This document shows, piece by piece, positions 17,540 through 26,005 of a stretch of DNA of 64,000 bases (the first letter of the stretch is position 1; every line of letters begins with the position of its first letter). The notes below the pieces were generated by a model, which ran no database searches, had not been told where the DNA came from, and was given only the letters and a program-made list of their open reading frames with translations. Made by a program: the position numbers and the translations under genes. Source of the DNA: Ignavibacteriales bacterium (GTDB taxonomy: Bacteria > Bacteroidota > Ignavibacteria > Ignavibacteriales > Ignavibacteriaceae); NCBI GenBank assembly GCA_016707585.1, contig JADJHL010000012.1, positions 186,001-250,000 of the forward strand, given 5' to 3'.

Positions 17540-18910
17540 ATGTTTAAGAATATTAAAAAAGTTCACTTTGTTGGTATCGGTGGAATTGGAATGAGCGGCA
17601 TCGCTGAAATACTTTTGAGTCAGGGATTCGAGATTTCGGGTTCCGATAAATCTAAAAGTGAAGTTACTGACAGATTGGAAAGTCTTGGAATAAAAGTTTA
17701 TGAAGGTCATTCAGCAGAAAATTTAAAAGATGCTGATGTTCTAGTTTATTCTTCTGCAGTACATACTGATAATCCTGAAGTGCAGGCAGCAATTGATAGA
17801 AAAATTCCTATCATAAAAAGAGCTGAAATGCTAGCTGAAACAATGCGAATGAAATATGGAATCGGCATTGCAGGAACGCACGGCAAAACAACAACAACCT
17901 CAATGGTTGGATTAACTTTAACTGAAGGCGGAATTGATCCTACAATTATTGTTGGCGGAAAACTAAGCGGACTTGGCGGAACTAATGCAAGATTGGGTAA
18001 TGGAGAATTTATTGTTGTTGAAGCTGATGAATTTGATAGAACATTTTTAAAGCTTACTCCGACTATTGCAGCTTTAACAACTTTGGAAAGTGAACATCTT
18101 GATACTTATAAAGATCTAGATGATATAAAATCTGCATTTATTGAATTTGCAAATAAAGTTCCGTTTTACGGATTTGTTACTTTGTGTTTGGATGAACCTG
18201 CATTGCAGGATATTATGCCAAGCATCAATAAGAAAATTATTACTTATGGATTAAATGCTCAAGCTGATGTTCGTGCAATAGATATAACACATAATGGATT
18301 TTCAAGCAATTACAAAGTAAAATATTTTGGAAAAGATCTTGGAGAGATAACTCTTAAGATTCCAGGTAAGCACAATATCAATAATTCTCTTGTTGCAGTT
18401 GTTATTGGAACTGAACTTGGAGTTGATTTTAAAATTATCAAATCAGCTTTGGAATCCTTCTCAGGTGTTTACAGAAGATTTGAAGTAAAGTATAATAAAG
18501 AAATTTTAGTTATTGATGATTACGCGCATCATCCAACAGAATCTGCAGCAACTTTAAAAGGAATAAGAGATGGTTGGGGTAGAAGGTTGATTGTTGTATT
18601 TCAACCACATCTTTACTCAAGAACCAGAGATTTTTATCAAGAGTTCGGACGAGCGTTTCTTAATTCAGATGTTTTTATTTGTACTGATGTTTATCCAGCA
18701 AGAGAATTACCGATTGAAGGAGTTACTGGAGATTTAATTGCATCAACAACAAAAAAGTTTGGTCACAAGAATGTTCATTATGTTGCTGATAAAAATAATG
18801 TTCCGGCTTTGTTGAATGAAATTAAAAAAGATGGAGACATAATTGTTACGATGGGCGCAGGTGATATCTGGAAATTTGGTGAACAATTTGTTGCGATTTT
18901 AAAAAAGTAG
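17540..18910 (+). CDS. murC: UDP-N-acetylmuramate:L-alanine ligase MurC
   Basis: A 456-residue cytoplasmic Mur ligase that adds the first amino acid of the stem peptide. N-terminal H-F-V-G-I-G-G-I-G-M-S-G-I-A, ATP-binding G-T-H-G-K-T-T-T-T near 114-122, E-A-D-E-F-D-R-T-F, and the C-terminal D-D-Y-A-H-H-P-T-E and F-Q-P-H-L-Y-S-R-T are all family signatures. ftsQ follows after 2 bp, so murB and ddl, which often lie here, are absent from the cluster. Confidence 0.97.
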   Translation: MFKNIKKVHFVGIGGIGMSGIAEILLSQGFEISGSDKSKSEVTDRLESLGIKVYEGHSAENLKDADVLVYSSAVHTDNPEVQAAIDRKIPIIKRAEMLAETMRMKYGIGIAGTHGKTTTTSMVGLTLTEGGIDPTIIVGGKLSGLGGTNARLGNGEFIVVEADEFDRTFLKLTPTIAALTTLESEHLDTYKDLDDIKSAFIEFANKVPFYGFVTLCLDEPALQDIMPSINKKIITYGLNAQADVRAIDITHNGFSSNYKVKYFGKDLGEITLKIPGKHNINNSLVAVVIGTELGVDFKIIKSALESFSGVYRRFEVKYNKEILVIDDYAHHPTESAATLKGIRDGWGRRLIVVFQPHLYSRTRDFYQEFGRAFLNSDVFICTDVYPARELPIEGVTGDLIASTTKKFGHKNVHYVADKNNVPALLNEIKKDGDIIVTMGAGDIWKFGEQFVAILKK

Positions 18911-18912
18911 TA

Positions 18913-19680
18913 ATGAAAAAAGATTTTGGAAAAATATTTGGTGTTGTTCTTTTATCTGTGATTGTAGTTTTAACGGTTTACTTATCTCTTTTTACATACA
19001 GTGAAAAGGGAAAAGAGGAAATTAAAATGATAAATATTTATGGAAATAATTTGTTGAGTAAAGAAATCTATATGCGGTTTGCAGATATGGACCAATCATC
19101 CGTTTATGATGATTTAAATCTTAACATAATTAAAAGAAGAATAGAAGAACATCCTTATGTTGCAAAAGCTGAAGTAAAATCTGATGGACGAGGAAATGTT
19201 GAAGTTAGAATTAAAGAAAAAGATATTTACGCTGTTTTGTTAAGCAGAACTGAACCATACTTTTTAACAAATGATTTTGAGCTATTAAAGATTCATGAGT
19301 TTACAACTTATTCTGATATTCCCGTGATAAGTAATTTTAGATTATCTGAGAAACTTGTTCCAGCTAAAGTTTATAAAAGTGAAGATATAGTTGATGCATT
19401 CAGGATTATTGATGCTGCTAAGATTACAGATATTGAATTATCAAAAAAGCTTTCTGAAATAAATCTGAAAAATGGCGGCGATGTTGTATTAACATTTTCA
19501 GGAGTCAACTATCCTGTTGTGTTTGGAAGAGGCAATGAATCGAAGAAAATGATTTACCTTAGTTTAGTTTGGGAAAGAATCAACAATTTAAAAGCAAGTT
19601 ATCAGAATACTGAGTACATCGATTTAAGATTTAACAATGAAGCATACATTGGTAGCAAAGAAAACACGAGCTTGATTTAA
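18913..19680 (+). CDS. ftsQ: Cell division protein FtsQ (POTRA domain)
   Basis: A 255-residue bitopic protein with a basic N-terminus, one membrane helix (8-28), and a POTRA domain (about 38-105: I-N-I-Y-G-N-N-L-L-S, then H-P-Y-V-A-K-A-E-V-K). The FtsQ beta domain follows. It bridges early and late division proteins. Position between murC and ftsA supports the call despite low expected identity. The stop overlaps the ftsA start (TTTAATGA). Confidence 0.85.
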   Translation: MKKDFGKIFGVVLLSVIVVLTVYLSLFTYSEKGKEEIKMINIYGNNLLSKEIYMRFADMDQSSVYDDLNLNIIKRRIEEHPYVAKAEVKSDGRGNVEVRIKEKDIYAVLLSRTEPYFLTNDFELLKIHEFTTYSDIPVISNFRLSEKLVPAKVYKSEDIVDAFRIIDAAKITDIELSKKLSEINLKNGGDVVLTFSGVNYPVVFGRGNESKKMIYLSLVWERINNLKASYQNTEYIDLRFNNEAYIGSKENTSLI

Positions 19681-20930
19681 TGAAAAAAGATATTCTAGTT
19701 GGATTGGATTTAGGTACAACAAAAGTTTGTGCAGTAATCGCAGAAAAGATTCCTGAACAAAACCGAATTGATGTACTCGGATTTGGTGTGGCACCATCTG
19801 AAGGATTACATAAAGGATTGGTTGCAAACATAGGTAAAACAGCCGAAGCAATTAAATCAGCAATGGCCATCGCATCTAACAGAGCTGGATTTGAAGTTAC
19901 GACAGTTAATGTTGGTGTTGCCGGCGAACATATTACAAGCATTCGCCATAGAAATTATGTTACGATCAATCGTGATGAAAAAGAAATTACAAAAGAAGAT
20001 TTAGATAGATTAGAAGCTGATGTTCGAACAATTAGAATTCCAAGTGACAGACAAATTCTTCACATAATTCCTGAAGAGTTTTCAATCGATCATCAAAGCG
20101 GGATTGAAAATCCAATCGGTATGTCTGGATCAAGATTAGAAGCAAGTAATCACGTTGTTCTTGCATCAATACCAGCTATGGAAAATATTAGAAAATCTGT
20201 AGAACGTGCTGGTTATCAGGTTCAGGATTATATCTTACAACCAATTGCATCAAGCGCATCTGTGTTGGAAGAAAGTGAAAAAGATTTAGGAGTTGCTTTA
20301 ATTGATATTGGCGGCGGTACAACTGATATCGCTATCTATCATAAAAAAGCAATTAAACACACAAGAGTTATTGGAGTAGCCGGAAACCAGGTTACAAATG
20401 ATATTCGTGAATCGCTTGGTGTTATGACTGATGAAGCTGAACGATTGAAAAAAGAATATGGTTATGCAAGCGAAAATGCAATCATAAAAGATGAAGATAT
20501 TTTGATTAAAGGTGTTGGTGCAAGAGGGAATACAAAAATCCCAATAAGCTTGCTTACACAAATTATAAGTTTGAGAATGAAAGAACTGTTTACACTTGTT
20601 GATAATGAATTAAGAACCGCAGGATTCAAATCCAAAATAAAAGCTGGAATTGTGCTTACAGGTGGTGGATCATTATTGAGGGGTGTAACAGAATTAGCGG
20701 AAGAAGTTTTTGGTTTACCAACCAGAATCGGTGTTCCTCAAGAGTTAGGTGCAGGATTATCAAATGAAATTGAAAGTCCTGAGTTTGCAACCGTTGCAGG
20801 TCTGATAAGAGGAATACCAGGAGGAAAATCGAGTGAATACCAGGTTTTGATTAAAAAACAAAAAGATAAATCAAGTGGTCAGCTCGGTAAGATCATAAAA
20901 AAAGTGCAAGATTTTTTTAACGAATTATAA
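19680..20930 (+). CDS. ftsA: Cell division ATPase FtsA
   Basis: A 416-residue actin-like protein that tethers FtsZ to the membrane. Phosphate-1 loop G-L-D-L-G-T-T-K-V near 8-16, the phosphate-2 region D-I-G-G-G-T-T-D near 209, and the adenosine motif L-T-G-G-G-S-L-L near 326 are visible. The last 15 residues (I-I-K-K-V-Q-D-F-F) form the amphipathic membrane-targeting helix. It is 20 bp upstream of ftsZ and should be co-transcribed. Confidence 0.96.
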   Translation: MKKDILVGLDLGTTKVCAVIAEKIPEQNRIDVLGFGVAPSEGLHKGLVANIGKTAEAIKSAMAIASNRAGFEVTTVNVGVAGEHITSIRHRNYVTINRDEKEITKEDLDRLEADVRTIRIPSDRQILHIIPEEFSIDHQSGIENPIGMSGSRLEASNHVVLASIPAMENIRKSVERAGYQVQDYILQPIASSASVLEESEKDLGVALIDIGGGTTDIAIYHKKAIKHTRVIGVAGNQVTNDIRESLGVMTDEAERLKKEYGYASENAIIKDEDILIKGVGARGNTKIPISLLTQIISLRMKELFTLVDNELRTAGFKSKIKAGIVLTGGGSLLRGVTELAEEVFGLPTRIGVPQELGAGLSNEIESPEFATVAGLIRGIPGGKSSEYQVLIKKQKDKSSGQLGKIIKKVQDFFNEL

Positions 20931-20950
20931 AATCAAATATAGGAGGACCT

Positions 20951-22222
20951 ATGTCGCGATTCGCAACCATCGATAAAGAAAAACCGATGTCAGCAGTTTT
21001 AAAAGTTGTTGGTGTTGGTGGCGGAGGCTGTAATGCCATCGAAAGTATGATTGCACGCGGATTGAGTGGTGTAGAATACATCGCCGTAAATACTGATTCA
21101 CAGGTGCTAAGAAGCAGTACTGCAACTTTAAAAGTTCAGGTTGGTAATGCAATTACCCGCGGCTTAGGTGCTGGTGCTGATCCTAACATTGGAAGAAAAT
21201 CTGCTGAAGAAGATCGCGATCAAATAGCAGATGTACTTTCCGGAAGTGATATGGTGTTTATCACAGCTGGTATGGGCGGCGGAACCGGTACTGGTGCTGC
21301 TCCAGTGATTGCATCAATTGCAAAAAGCATAGGCGCTCTTGTGGTTGGTATCGTTACAAAACCTTTCCGATGGGAAGGCAAAACAAGAATGATGAATGCT
21401 GAAAGAGGCATACAGGAATTGCGTCAGCATGTTGATAGCTTGATTGTTATTCCTAATGAAAGACTATTAAATATTTTAGATAAAGCTACAAATGCATTTG
21501 CAGCTTTTGATAAACCAAATGAAGTTCTTTACGAAGCAACTCGTGGTATTGCTGATATCATCACGATTGAAGGCTTGATCAATGTTGATTTTGCTGATGT
21601 TCGCGCGGTAATGAATTCAAGCGGTGAAGCTTTAATGGGATGCGGAATAGCTAGCGGAGAAAATCGTGCTATCGAAGCTGCGCAAAAAGCAATTTCAAGT
21701 CCGTTACTTGAAGGTGTAAACATTAAAGGTGCAAAGAGTGTTCTTGTTAATGTTACAGGATCAAGCAGTATGACAATGCAGGAAATTAATGAAGGTAACA
21801 ATGTTATCTTTGATGCCGCTGGCGAAGAAGCAAATGTGATTTTTGGTGTTGTTAAGAAAGAAGAAATGAATGATTACATTTCTTACACTGTTATTGCAAC
21901 AGGATTTGATAGTGCAAGAGGAAACAACTTTGCTAGTAAAACTGTAACAATTAAAAAGCAGCCAACTTCACTTACAGATAAGATTCATAGTGGTTTTAGT
22001 TTATTTGGACCAGAAAATGTTGACTCAAATGATCTTGATGTTCCAACAATTTTAAGAGTAAACAGTCCAAAAACTTCAATCGAAGATGATGAAGAAAAAA
22101 ATACTCCAAGCGGATTTGCTGTTGAAAACTCCAGATATTCCTGGGCGAAAGAAAGAAACGAGAAAAAGGATGATTCTAATGATGATGATAGTTCATCATT
22201 CTTAAGAATGATTATGGACTAA
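20951..22222 (+). CDS. ftsZ: Cell division GTPase FtsZ with extended C-terminal tail
   Basis: A 423-residue tubulin homologue. The G-V-G-G-G-G-C-N-A nucleotide loop near 23, the tubulin signature [10 protein letters not shown] near 105 and the T7-type N-x-D-F-A-D-V near 207 are intact. The start is fixed by a strong AGGAGG ribosome site 5 bp upstream, stronger than at most genes here. The usual FtsZ C-terminal peptide appears as D-V-P-T-I-L-R at about 363-369. It is followed by a further 54 acidic, disordered residues ending S-S-F-L-R-M-I-M-D, a possible second partner-binding peptide. Confidence 0.97.
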   Translation: MSRFATIDKEKPMSAVLKVVGVGGGGCNAIESMIARGLSGVEYIAVNTDSQVLRSSTATLKVQVGNAITRGLGAGADPNIGRKSAEEDRDQIADVLSGSDMVFITAGMGGGTGTGAAPVIASIAKSIGALVVGIVTKPFRWEGKTRMMNAERGIQELRQHVDSLIVIPNERLLNILDKATNAFAAFDKPNEVLYEATRGIADIITIEGLINVDFADVRAVMNSSGEALMGCGIASGENRAIEAAQKAISSPLLEGVNIKGAKSVLVNVTGSSSMTMQEINEGNNVIFDAAGEEANVIFGVVKKEEMNDYISYTVIATGFDSARGNNFASKTVTIKKQPTSLTDKIHSGFSLFGPENVDSNDLDVPTILRVNSPKTSIEDDEEKNTPSGFAVENSRYSWAKERNEKKDDSNDDDSSSFLRMIMD

Positions 22223-22275
22223 GTCATTAGTTATTAGTTAAATATTTTTTTTAGTAAGTAATTCAGAGAGGATTT

Positions 22276-22473
22276 ATGAGTGATTGTCATTCAAATTCTG
22301 AGTGTGAGAATATTCTCTCTGCAAAAGAGATTGAAAAAAATCTGTTCAACAGTAAGGAACACTCCGAACAACTCGATAAGATAATCAAATCAAAAGGTAA
22401 ACTTGTTGTTTACCTTTCCATCATCTACGGTGCAATAATATTTTTAGGGTTGGTTTATTTGGTTGTTACATAA
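22276..22473 (+). CDS. Small tail-anchored membrane protein downstream of ftsZ
   Basis: A 65-residue protein with a charged, Cys/Ser-containing N-terminal half and one C-terminal membrane helix (about 43-64). AGAGAGG lies 4-5 bp before the ATG, supporting real translation. It follows ftsZ by 53 bp on the same strand with no obvious terminator between, so it is probably on the dcw transcript. No family recognised; a link to division is only positional. Confidence 0.55.
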   Translation: MSDCHSNSECENILSAKEIEKNLFNSKEHSEQLDKIIKSKGKLVVYLSIIYGAIIFLGLVYLVVT

Positions 22474-22480
22474 TTTTTTT

Positions 22481-22675
22481 TCACTCATCAATCAACCGCG
22501 ATTCAATCATAACATTCTCATCATAATCCTGGACAACTATAACACGGTTTGGTCTGCAGCAGATTCGACAATCTTCCACAAAGTCTTGCTTACCTTCAAT
22601 TGTAAGATCAACCCATACAGAATTTTCTACTCCACAATACTGACAAACCCAGTTTAAAGTATCATCCGTTTGCAT
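22481..22675 (-). CDS. CPxCG-type cysteine-rich small protein
   Basis: A 64-residue protein with C-x-Y-C-G at 11-15 and D-C-R-I-C-C-R-P-N near 34-42, followed by an acidic end. This is the pattern of the Cys_rich_CPXG family, small probable zinc-binding proteins of unknown function. It is convergent with the 65-residue gene, with 7 bp between stops. A minus-strand GAGAGGATAAA ribosome site precedes the ATG. Confidence 0.75.
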   Translation of the reverse strand: MQTDDTLNWVCQYCGVENSVWVDLTIEGKQDFVEDCRICCRPNRVIVVQDYDENVMIESRLIDE

Positions 22676-22812
22676 TTTATCCTCTCACAATAAATTTACA
22701 ACTGTAATAAGGCATTTAAATTATTTAAAATCAATTCTTATCTGATCTATTGACTCTGATCTTTAAATATTTTATATAGTGGTCAAATGTTCACCTAATT
22801 TATGTATGGTAT

Positions 22813-24477
22813 ATGGAAGTCGAAGAATTAACATATCAACTACCAAAAGAGTGGCGCGAAAATAAAAAAGTTGTTTCACTTTATCCGCCGATACCAAGAA
22901 ACACCGAGGCTGTTGATTTTGATATTTATGATTTTGAAATGCTCTTTAACGATGAGCCCACAAACAATCTTATCCGCACAGGGCAAACGATTGGATGCTT
23001 TTATATTGAGTCGCCTGGTATGCGCTCGTTGCTTCGTAAGCTTGATGTACACGATTTTGAGCTACTTACTGCGGCAAGTTCAATCATTCGTCCTGGCGTT
23101 GCAGAAAGCGGAATGATGCAGGAATTTATTGCGCGCCACAAAGATCCGGGCAGAAGAAAATATCTTGTGCCTGAAATGGAAGAAGTTCTTGGTGAAACTT
23201 ACGGAGTTATGATTTACCAGGAAGATGTTATAAAAGTTGCAAACAAAATTGCGGGCTTATCGATGGAAGAAGCTGATCTTCTGCGACGTGCGATGAGCGG
23301 TAAAATGCGATCGCATTCTGCAATGGAAAGTCTGCGTTTTAAATATTTTAAATCGTGCAAAGAAAAAAATCTTACAAATGAACAGGCAACAGAACTTTGG
23401 CGGCAAATAGAATCTTTTGCTGGATATGCGTTTTGCAAAGCTCACAGCGCGTCTTTTGCGTTGCTTTCTTACCAGGTTGCGTTTCTTAAATCGCATTATC
23501 CTGCGGAGTTTATGGCAAGTGTTTTAAGCAACAGCGGGGGATTTTATTCTGCAGCAGTTTATATCTGGGAATGCAAAAGATTAGGATTAAAGGTTCTGCT
23601 TCCGTCAATCAACAAAAGTAATTACGAGTACACGGGAAATAAAGATGAGATTCAAATCGGTTTGATGGCAATAAAAAATCTTTCACGTAACTCTATCCAG
23701 AATATTTTGGATGAAAGAGAAAAAGATGGCGAGTATTATTCGCTGGCAGATTTTCTTATCCGCACAAAGTTGGCATTTGAAGAAACATCAATCCTAATAA
23801 AATGCGGTGCGATGGGGTGCTTAAAAAAAACAAGACCGGAGCTTTTACGTCTGCTGGATATTTACATCCACAAAAGAAAAATTCTTAATGAAAGCTATAA
23901 CGATTTGTTCTTGCACGAGACTTTTGTGATGGAAGATGAAGTTAAGACAAACATAAATTTTAGCGTTGAAGAAATTTGTAAAGCCGAATACGAAACGTTT
24001 GATTATATGGTCACGCGCCATCCGCTTTATTTTTATAGAGAAAAAACTGAGAAACCTGATGTTATTAAAGCAAAAGACTTGCAAACTTATCGCGGTAAAA
24101 ATGTTAAGTTAATCGGATGGTATATGACTTCTAAAAGAATAAAAACAAGAAAAGGGCAGATAATGAAATTTCTTTCGCTTGAAGACACAACGGGGACTTT
24201 TGAAGCAGTAATCTTTCCGCGTGAGTATGAAAAGTATGCTGAAAAGACAATGTCTATGGGTCCTTATGTTATTATTGGTAAAGTTGATGAAAACGATGCT
24301 ACAAATGTTGTTGTAAGCAGTTTATCAATATTGTCTGCAGAATCTGTAAAGGTTGCTGATCAAAAAGATAGTGTTGAAAATAAATATTATGGCGATGTTG
24401 GAGCAATTAGGGAAGAAGATTTTATGCTTCTTGAAGGAATGGATAAAGAGAGATTGAGATTGGCATATGCGAGTTAA
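22813..24477 (+). CDS. DnaE-type DNA polymerase III alpha, C-terminal half only
   Basis: A 554-residue protein that aligns with the C-terminal part of bacterial replicative/error-prone polymerase alpha subunits. It opens in the finger region (T-G-Q-T-I-G-C-F-Y-I-E-S-P-G-M-R, E-T-Y-G-V-M-I-Y-Q-E-D-V, E-A-D-L-L-R-R-A-M-S-G-K). Then come F-x-K-A-H-S-A-S-F-A, tandem helix-hairpin-helix, and an OB fold (about 425-510). The PHP domain and the palm with its catalytic aspartates, roughly the first 450-500 residues, are absent. The DNA upstream is another gene on the opposite strand. A stop at 22777 limits upstream extension to 12 codons. It cannot polymerise alone, so it is a remnant, a split subunit or an assembly join. 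Its codons look richer in G+C than its neighbours'. Confidence 0.8.
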   Translation: MEVEELTYQLPKEWRENKKVVSLYPPIPRNTEAVDFDIYDFEMLFNDEPTNNLIRTGQTIGCFYIESPGMRSLLRKLDVHDFELLTAASSIIRPGVAESGMMQEFIARHKDPGRRKYLVPEMEEVLGETYGVMIYQEDVIKVANKIAGLSMEEADLLRRAMSGKMRSHSAMESLRFKYFKSCKEKNLTNEQATELWRQIESFAGYAFCKAHSASFALLSYQVAFLKSHYPAEFMASVLSNSGGFYSAAVYIWECKRLGLKVLLPSINKSNYEYTGNKDEIQIGLMAIKNLSRNSIQNILDEREKDGEYYSLADFLIRTKLAFEETSILIKCGAMGCLKKTRPELLRLLDIYIHKRKILNESYNDLFLHETFVMEDEVKTNINFSVEEICKAEYETFDYMVTRHPLYFYREKTEKPDVIKAKDLQTYRGKNVKLIGWYMTSKRIKTRKGQIMKFLSLEDTTGTFEAVIFPREYEKYAEKTMSMGPYVIIGKVDENDATNVVVSSLSILSAESVKVADQKDSVENKYYGDVGAIREEDFMLLEGMDKERLRLAYAS

Positions 24478-24503
24478 AAAGAAATAATAATTAAATTTAA
24501 TAG

Positions 24504-24627
24504 CCACGACTTTTAAGTCGTGGGAAAAAAGAAAATAAAAATAATGGCTTTAGCCAAAGGGAATTGAGGGGATGTGGCTAAAGCCATAAACATTTTTTAT
24601 TGATTATCCACGACTTAAAAGTCGTGG
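24504..24627. repeat. Compound palindromic repeat unit
   Basis: CCACGACTT-TT-AAGTCGTGG (24504-24523) and its reverse complement form (24608-24627) flank TGGCTTTAGCCA (24545-24556) and TGGCTAAAGCCA (24575-24586). The whole 124 bp is therefore a nested inverted repeat made of four small palindromes, like REP/BIME units. It sits between the convergent dnaE fragment and yajQ, and may also end transcription on both sides. Confidence 0.85.
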
Positions 24628-24651
24628 CAATAGATAGAAAAGAAAAATAAA

Positions 24652-25149
24652 TTATTTCATATTCACAAACTGGGTAGGGAAGTCCAATTCAGCTTGTTTA
24701 ACTAATGTGATAACGGCTTGCAGATCATCAATCTTTGGCGCGGTTACTCTAACTTGTTCATCCTGGATTTGAGCATTAACCTTTAACTTGGAATCTTTTA
24801 TCATTTTTGTAATGATCTTAGCATTCTCTTTTGAAATTCCGCTTTGAAGATTGATAATTTGTTTAAGCCTTCCACCAGATGCGGCTTCTGGTTCATTAAA
24901 ATTTAAAGCCTTTATAGAAATGTTTCTGCGGATAAATTTAGTCTCTAAAATATCAATTGATGATTTACGCGAGTAATCATCCTTTGTATTCATAGTAATG
25001 AGCTTATCTTTTTTGTTAAGTTCAAGTTCTGTATTAGAATCCTTAAGATCATAACGCTGATGAATTTCTTTTAATGCCTGGTTAACAGCATTATCAGCTT
25101 CCTGAAAATCAATTTCAGAAACAATATCGAATGAATGATTTTGTGCCAT
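24652..25149 (-). CDS. YajQ family nucleotide-binding protein
   Basis: A 165-residue UPF0234/YajQ protein: S-F-D-I-V-S-E-I-D at the start, Q-R-Y-D-L-K-D-S near 36, a G-I-S-K-E-x-A-K central motif and Q-V-R-V-T-A-P-K-I-D-D-L-Q near the end. YajQ proteins bind nucleotides; some bind cyclic-di-GMP or RNA. The role here is unknown. It is a single gene, with the proline tRNA just upstream on the same strand. Confidence 0.93.
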   Translation of the reverse strand: MAQNHSFDIVSEIDFQEADNAVNQALKEIHQRYDLKDSNTELELNKKDKLITMNTKDDYSRKSSIDILETKFIRRNISIKALNFNEPEAASGGRLKQIINLQSGISKENAKIITKMIKDSKLKVNAQIQDEQVRVTAPKIDDLQAVITLVKQAELDFPTQFVNMK

Positions 25150-25170
25150 TATAAAACCTCAAATATTAAG

Positions 25171-25244
25171 TCGGGGTGATAGGATTCGAACCTACGGCCT
25201 CTTCGTCCCGAACGAAGCGCGCTACCGGGCTGCGCTACACCCCG
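25171..25244 (-). tRNA. tRNA-Pro (anticodon CGG)
   Basis: On the minus strand a full cloverleaf is visible: acceptor CGGGGTG / CACCCCG, D arm GCGC-AGCCCGGTA-GCGC, anticodon stem CTTCG / CGAAG around the loop TTCGGGA (anticodon CGG), variable AGGCC, and T arm GTAGG-TTCGAAT-CCTAT. The discriminator is A. CCA is not encoded. Length 74 nt. Confidence 0.95.
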
Positions 25245-25360
25245 AAAAGGTGTTTTATCTGCAAGGCAAATATAAAAAATAATTTACATTAAGATTGAAT
25301 TATTCTTTACTTTAAAAATTAATACACTTAAGTTTGAATCAAATAAAATTAACCTTTAAC

Positions 25361-25454
25361 TCTATCCAGTGAGATGGAAAAGGATGAACAAAATTAAAAT
25401 AAACGATAGAAGGTAACCTCTGAGGATAATTAATCCAAAGAGGCTTTTTTGTAT
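25361..25454 (+). promoter_or_regulatory. PyrR-binding attenuation leader
   Basis: The leader holds ATCCAGTGAGATGG followed by AAAAGGAT (25364-25385), close to the known PyrR-binding RNA loop (consensus UCCAGAGAGGCU...AAGGA). About 30 bp later an intrinsic terminator abuts the pyrR start. In PyrR-regulated operons, UMP-bound PyrR stabilises this loop, which lets the terminator form and shuts the operon off. Sequence, order and downstream genes all agree. Confidence 0.75.
25415..25450 (+). terminator. Rho-independent attenuator terminator before pyrR
   Basis: AACCTCT..GGAT-aatta-ATCC..AGAGG forms a strong hairpin followed by CTTTTTT (T run 25445-25450). It ends only 4 bp before the pyrR ATG, so it must be conditional. 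Confidence 0.85.
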
Positions 25455-26000
25455 ATGGATGTAAAATCAAAAATTATAGACGCCGAAGGATTTGACCGAA
25501 TCCTAACAAGAATGGCTCATGAAATTCTTGAAAAAAATAAAGGTTCACATAATCTTGTTATAATGGGAATGAGAACTCGTGGTGAGTTTTTAGGTAAACG
25601 AATTGTTGAAAAGATAAAGCAGATTGATAATGCTGATTTACCGTTTGGAGTTCTTGATGTAACATTATATCGAGATGATTTTAGAACACGATTAAAACAG
25701 CCAGAAGTTTCTGTATCAAACATTACGTTTGATATAAATGAAAAAGATATAATTCTTGTTGATGATGTTTTATTTACAGGAAGAACAGTTCGTTCTGCTT
25801 TAAATGCAATTATGGATATGGGAAGACCGGCTTCAATTCAGCTTTGCATATTGATTGATCGCGGTCATCGTGAGTTACCAATTCGTGCGGATTATGTTGG
25901 AAAGAATATTCCTACATCACACAACGAAGAAATAAAAGTAAAAATTAAAGAACACGATGGCGAAGATGCCATCTACATAATTGAATCAGAAAAGAAATAA
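25455..26000 (+). CDS. pyrR: Bifunctional pyr operon attenuator / uracil phosphoribosyltransferase PyrR
   Basis: A 181-residue PRTase-fold protein that binds pyr mRNA when UMP is plentiful and also has uracil phosphoribosyltransferase activity in many species. The PRPP-binding motif I-I-L-V-D-D-V-L-F-T-G-R-T-V-R lies near 96-110, and R-T-R-G near 38 is typical. I use ATG 25455, giving M-D-V-K-S; a TTG two codons upstream falls in the terminator T run. First gene of pyrR-pyrB-pyrC, with its target hairpin in the leader. Confidence 0.95.
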   Translation: MDVKSKIIDAEGFDRILTRMAHEILEKNKGSHNLVIMGMRTRGEFLGKRIVEKIKQIDNADLPFGVLDVTLYRDDFRTRLKQPEVSVSNITFDINEKDIILVDDVLFTGRTVRSALNAIMDMGRPASIQLCILIDRGHRELPIRADYVGKNIPTSHNEEIKVKIKEHDGEDAIYIIESEKK

Positions 26001-26005
26001 AAACT

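Noticed and set aside
22813..24477. Split-intein explanation for the half DnaE
   Set aside because: Cyanobacterial DnaE splits carry an intein C-half at the start of the second part; no intein motif is visible, and the natural F-x-K-A-H-S site inside is uninterrupted.
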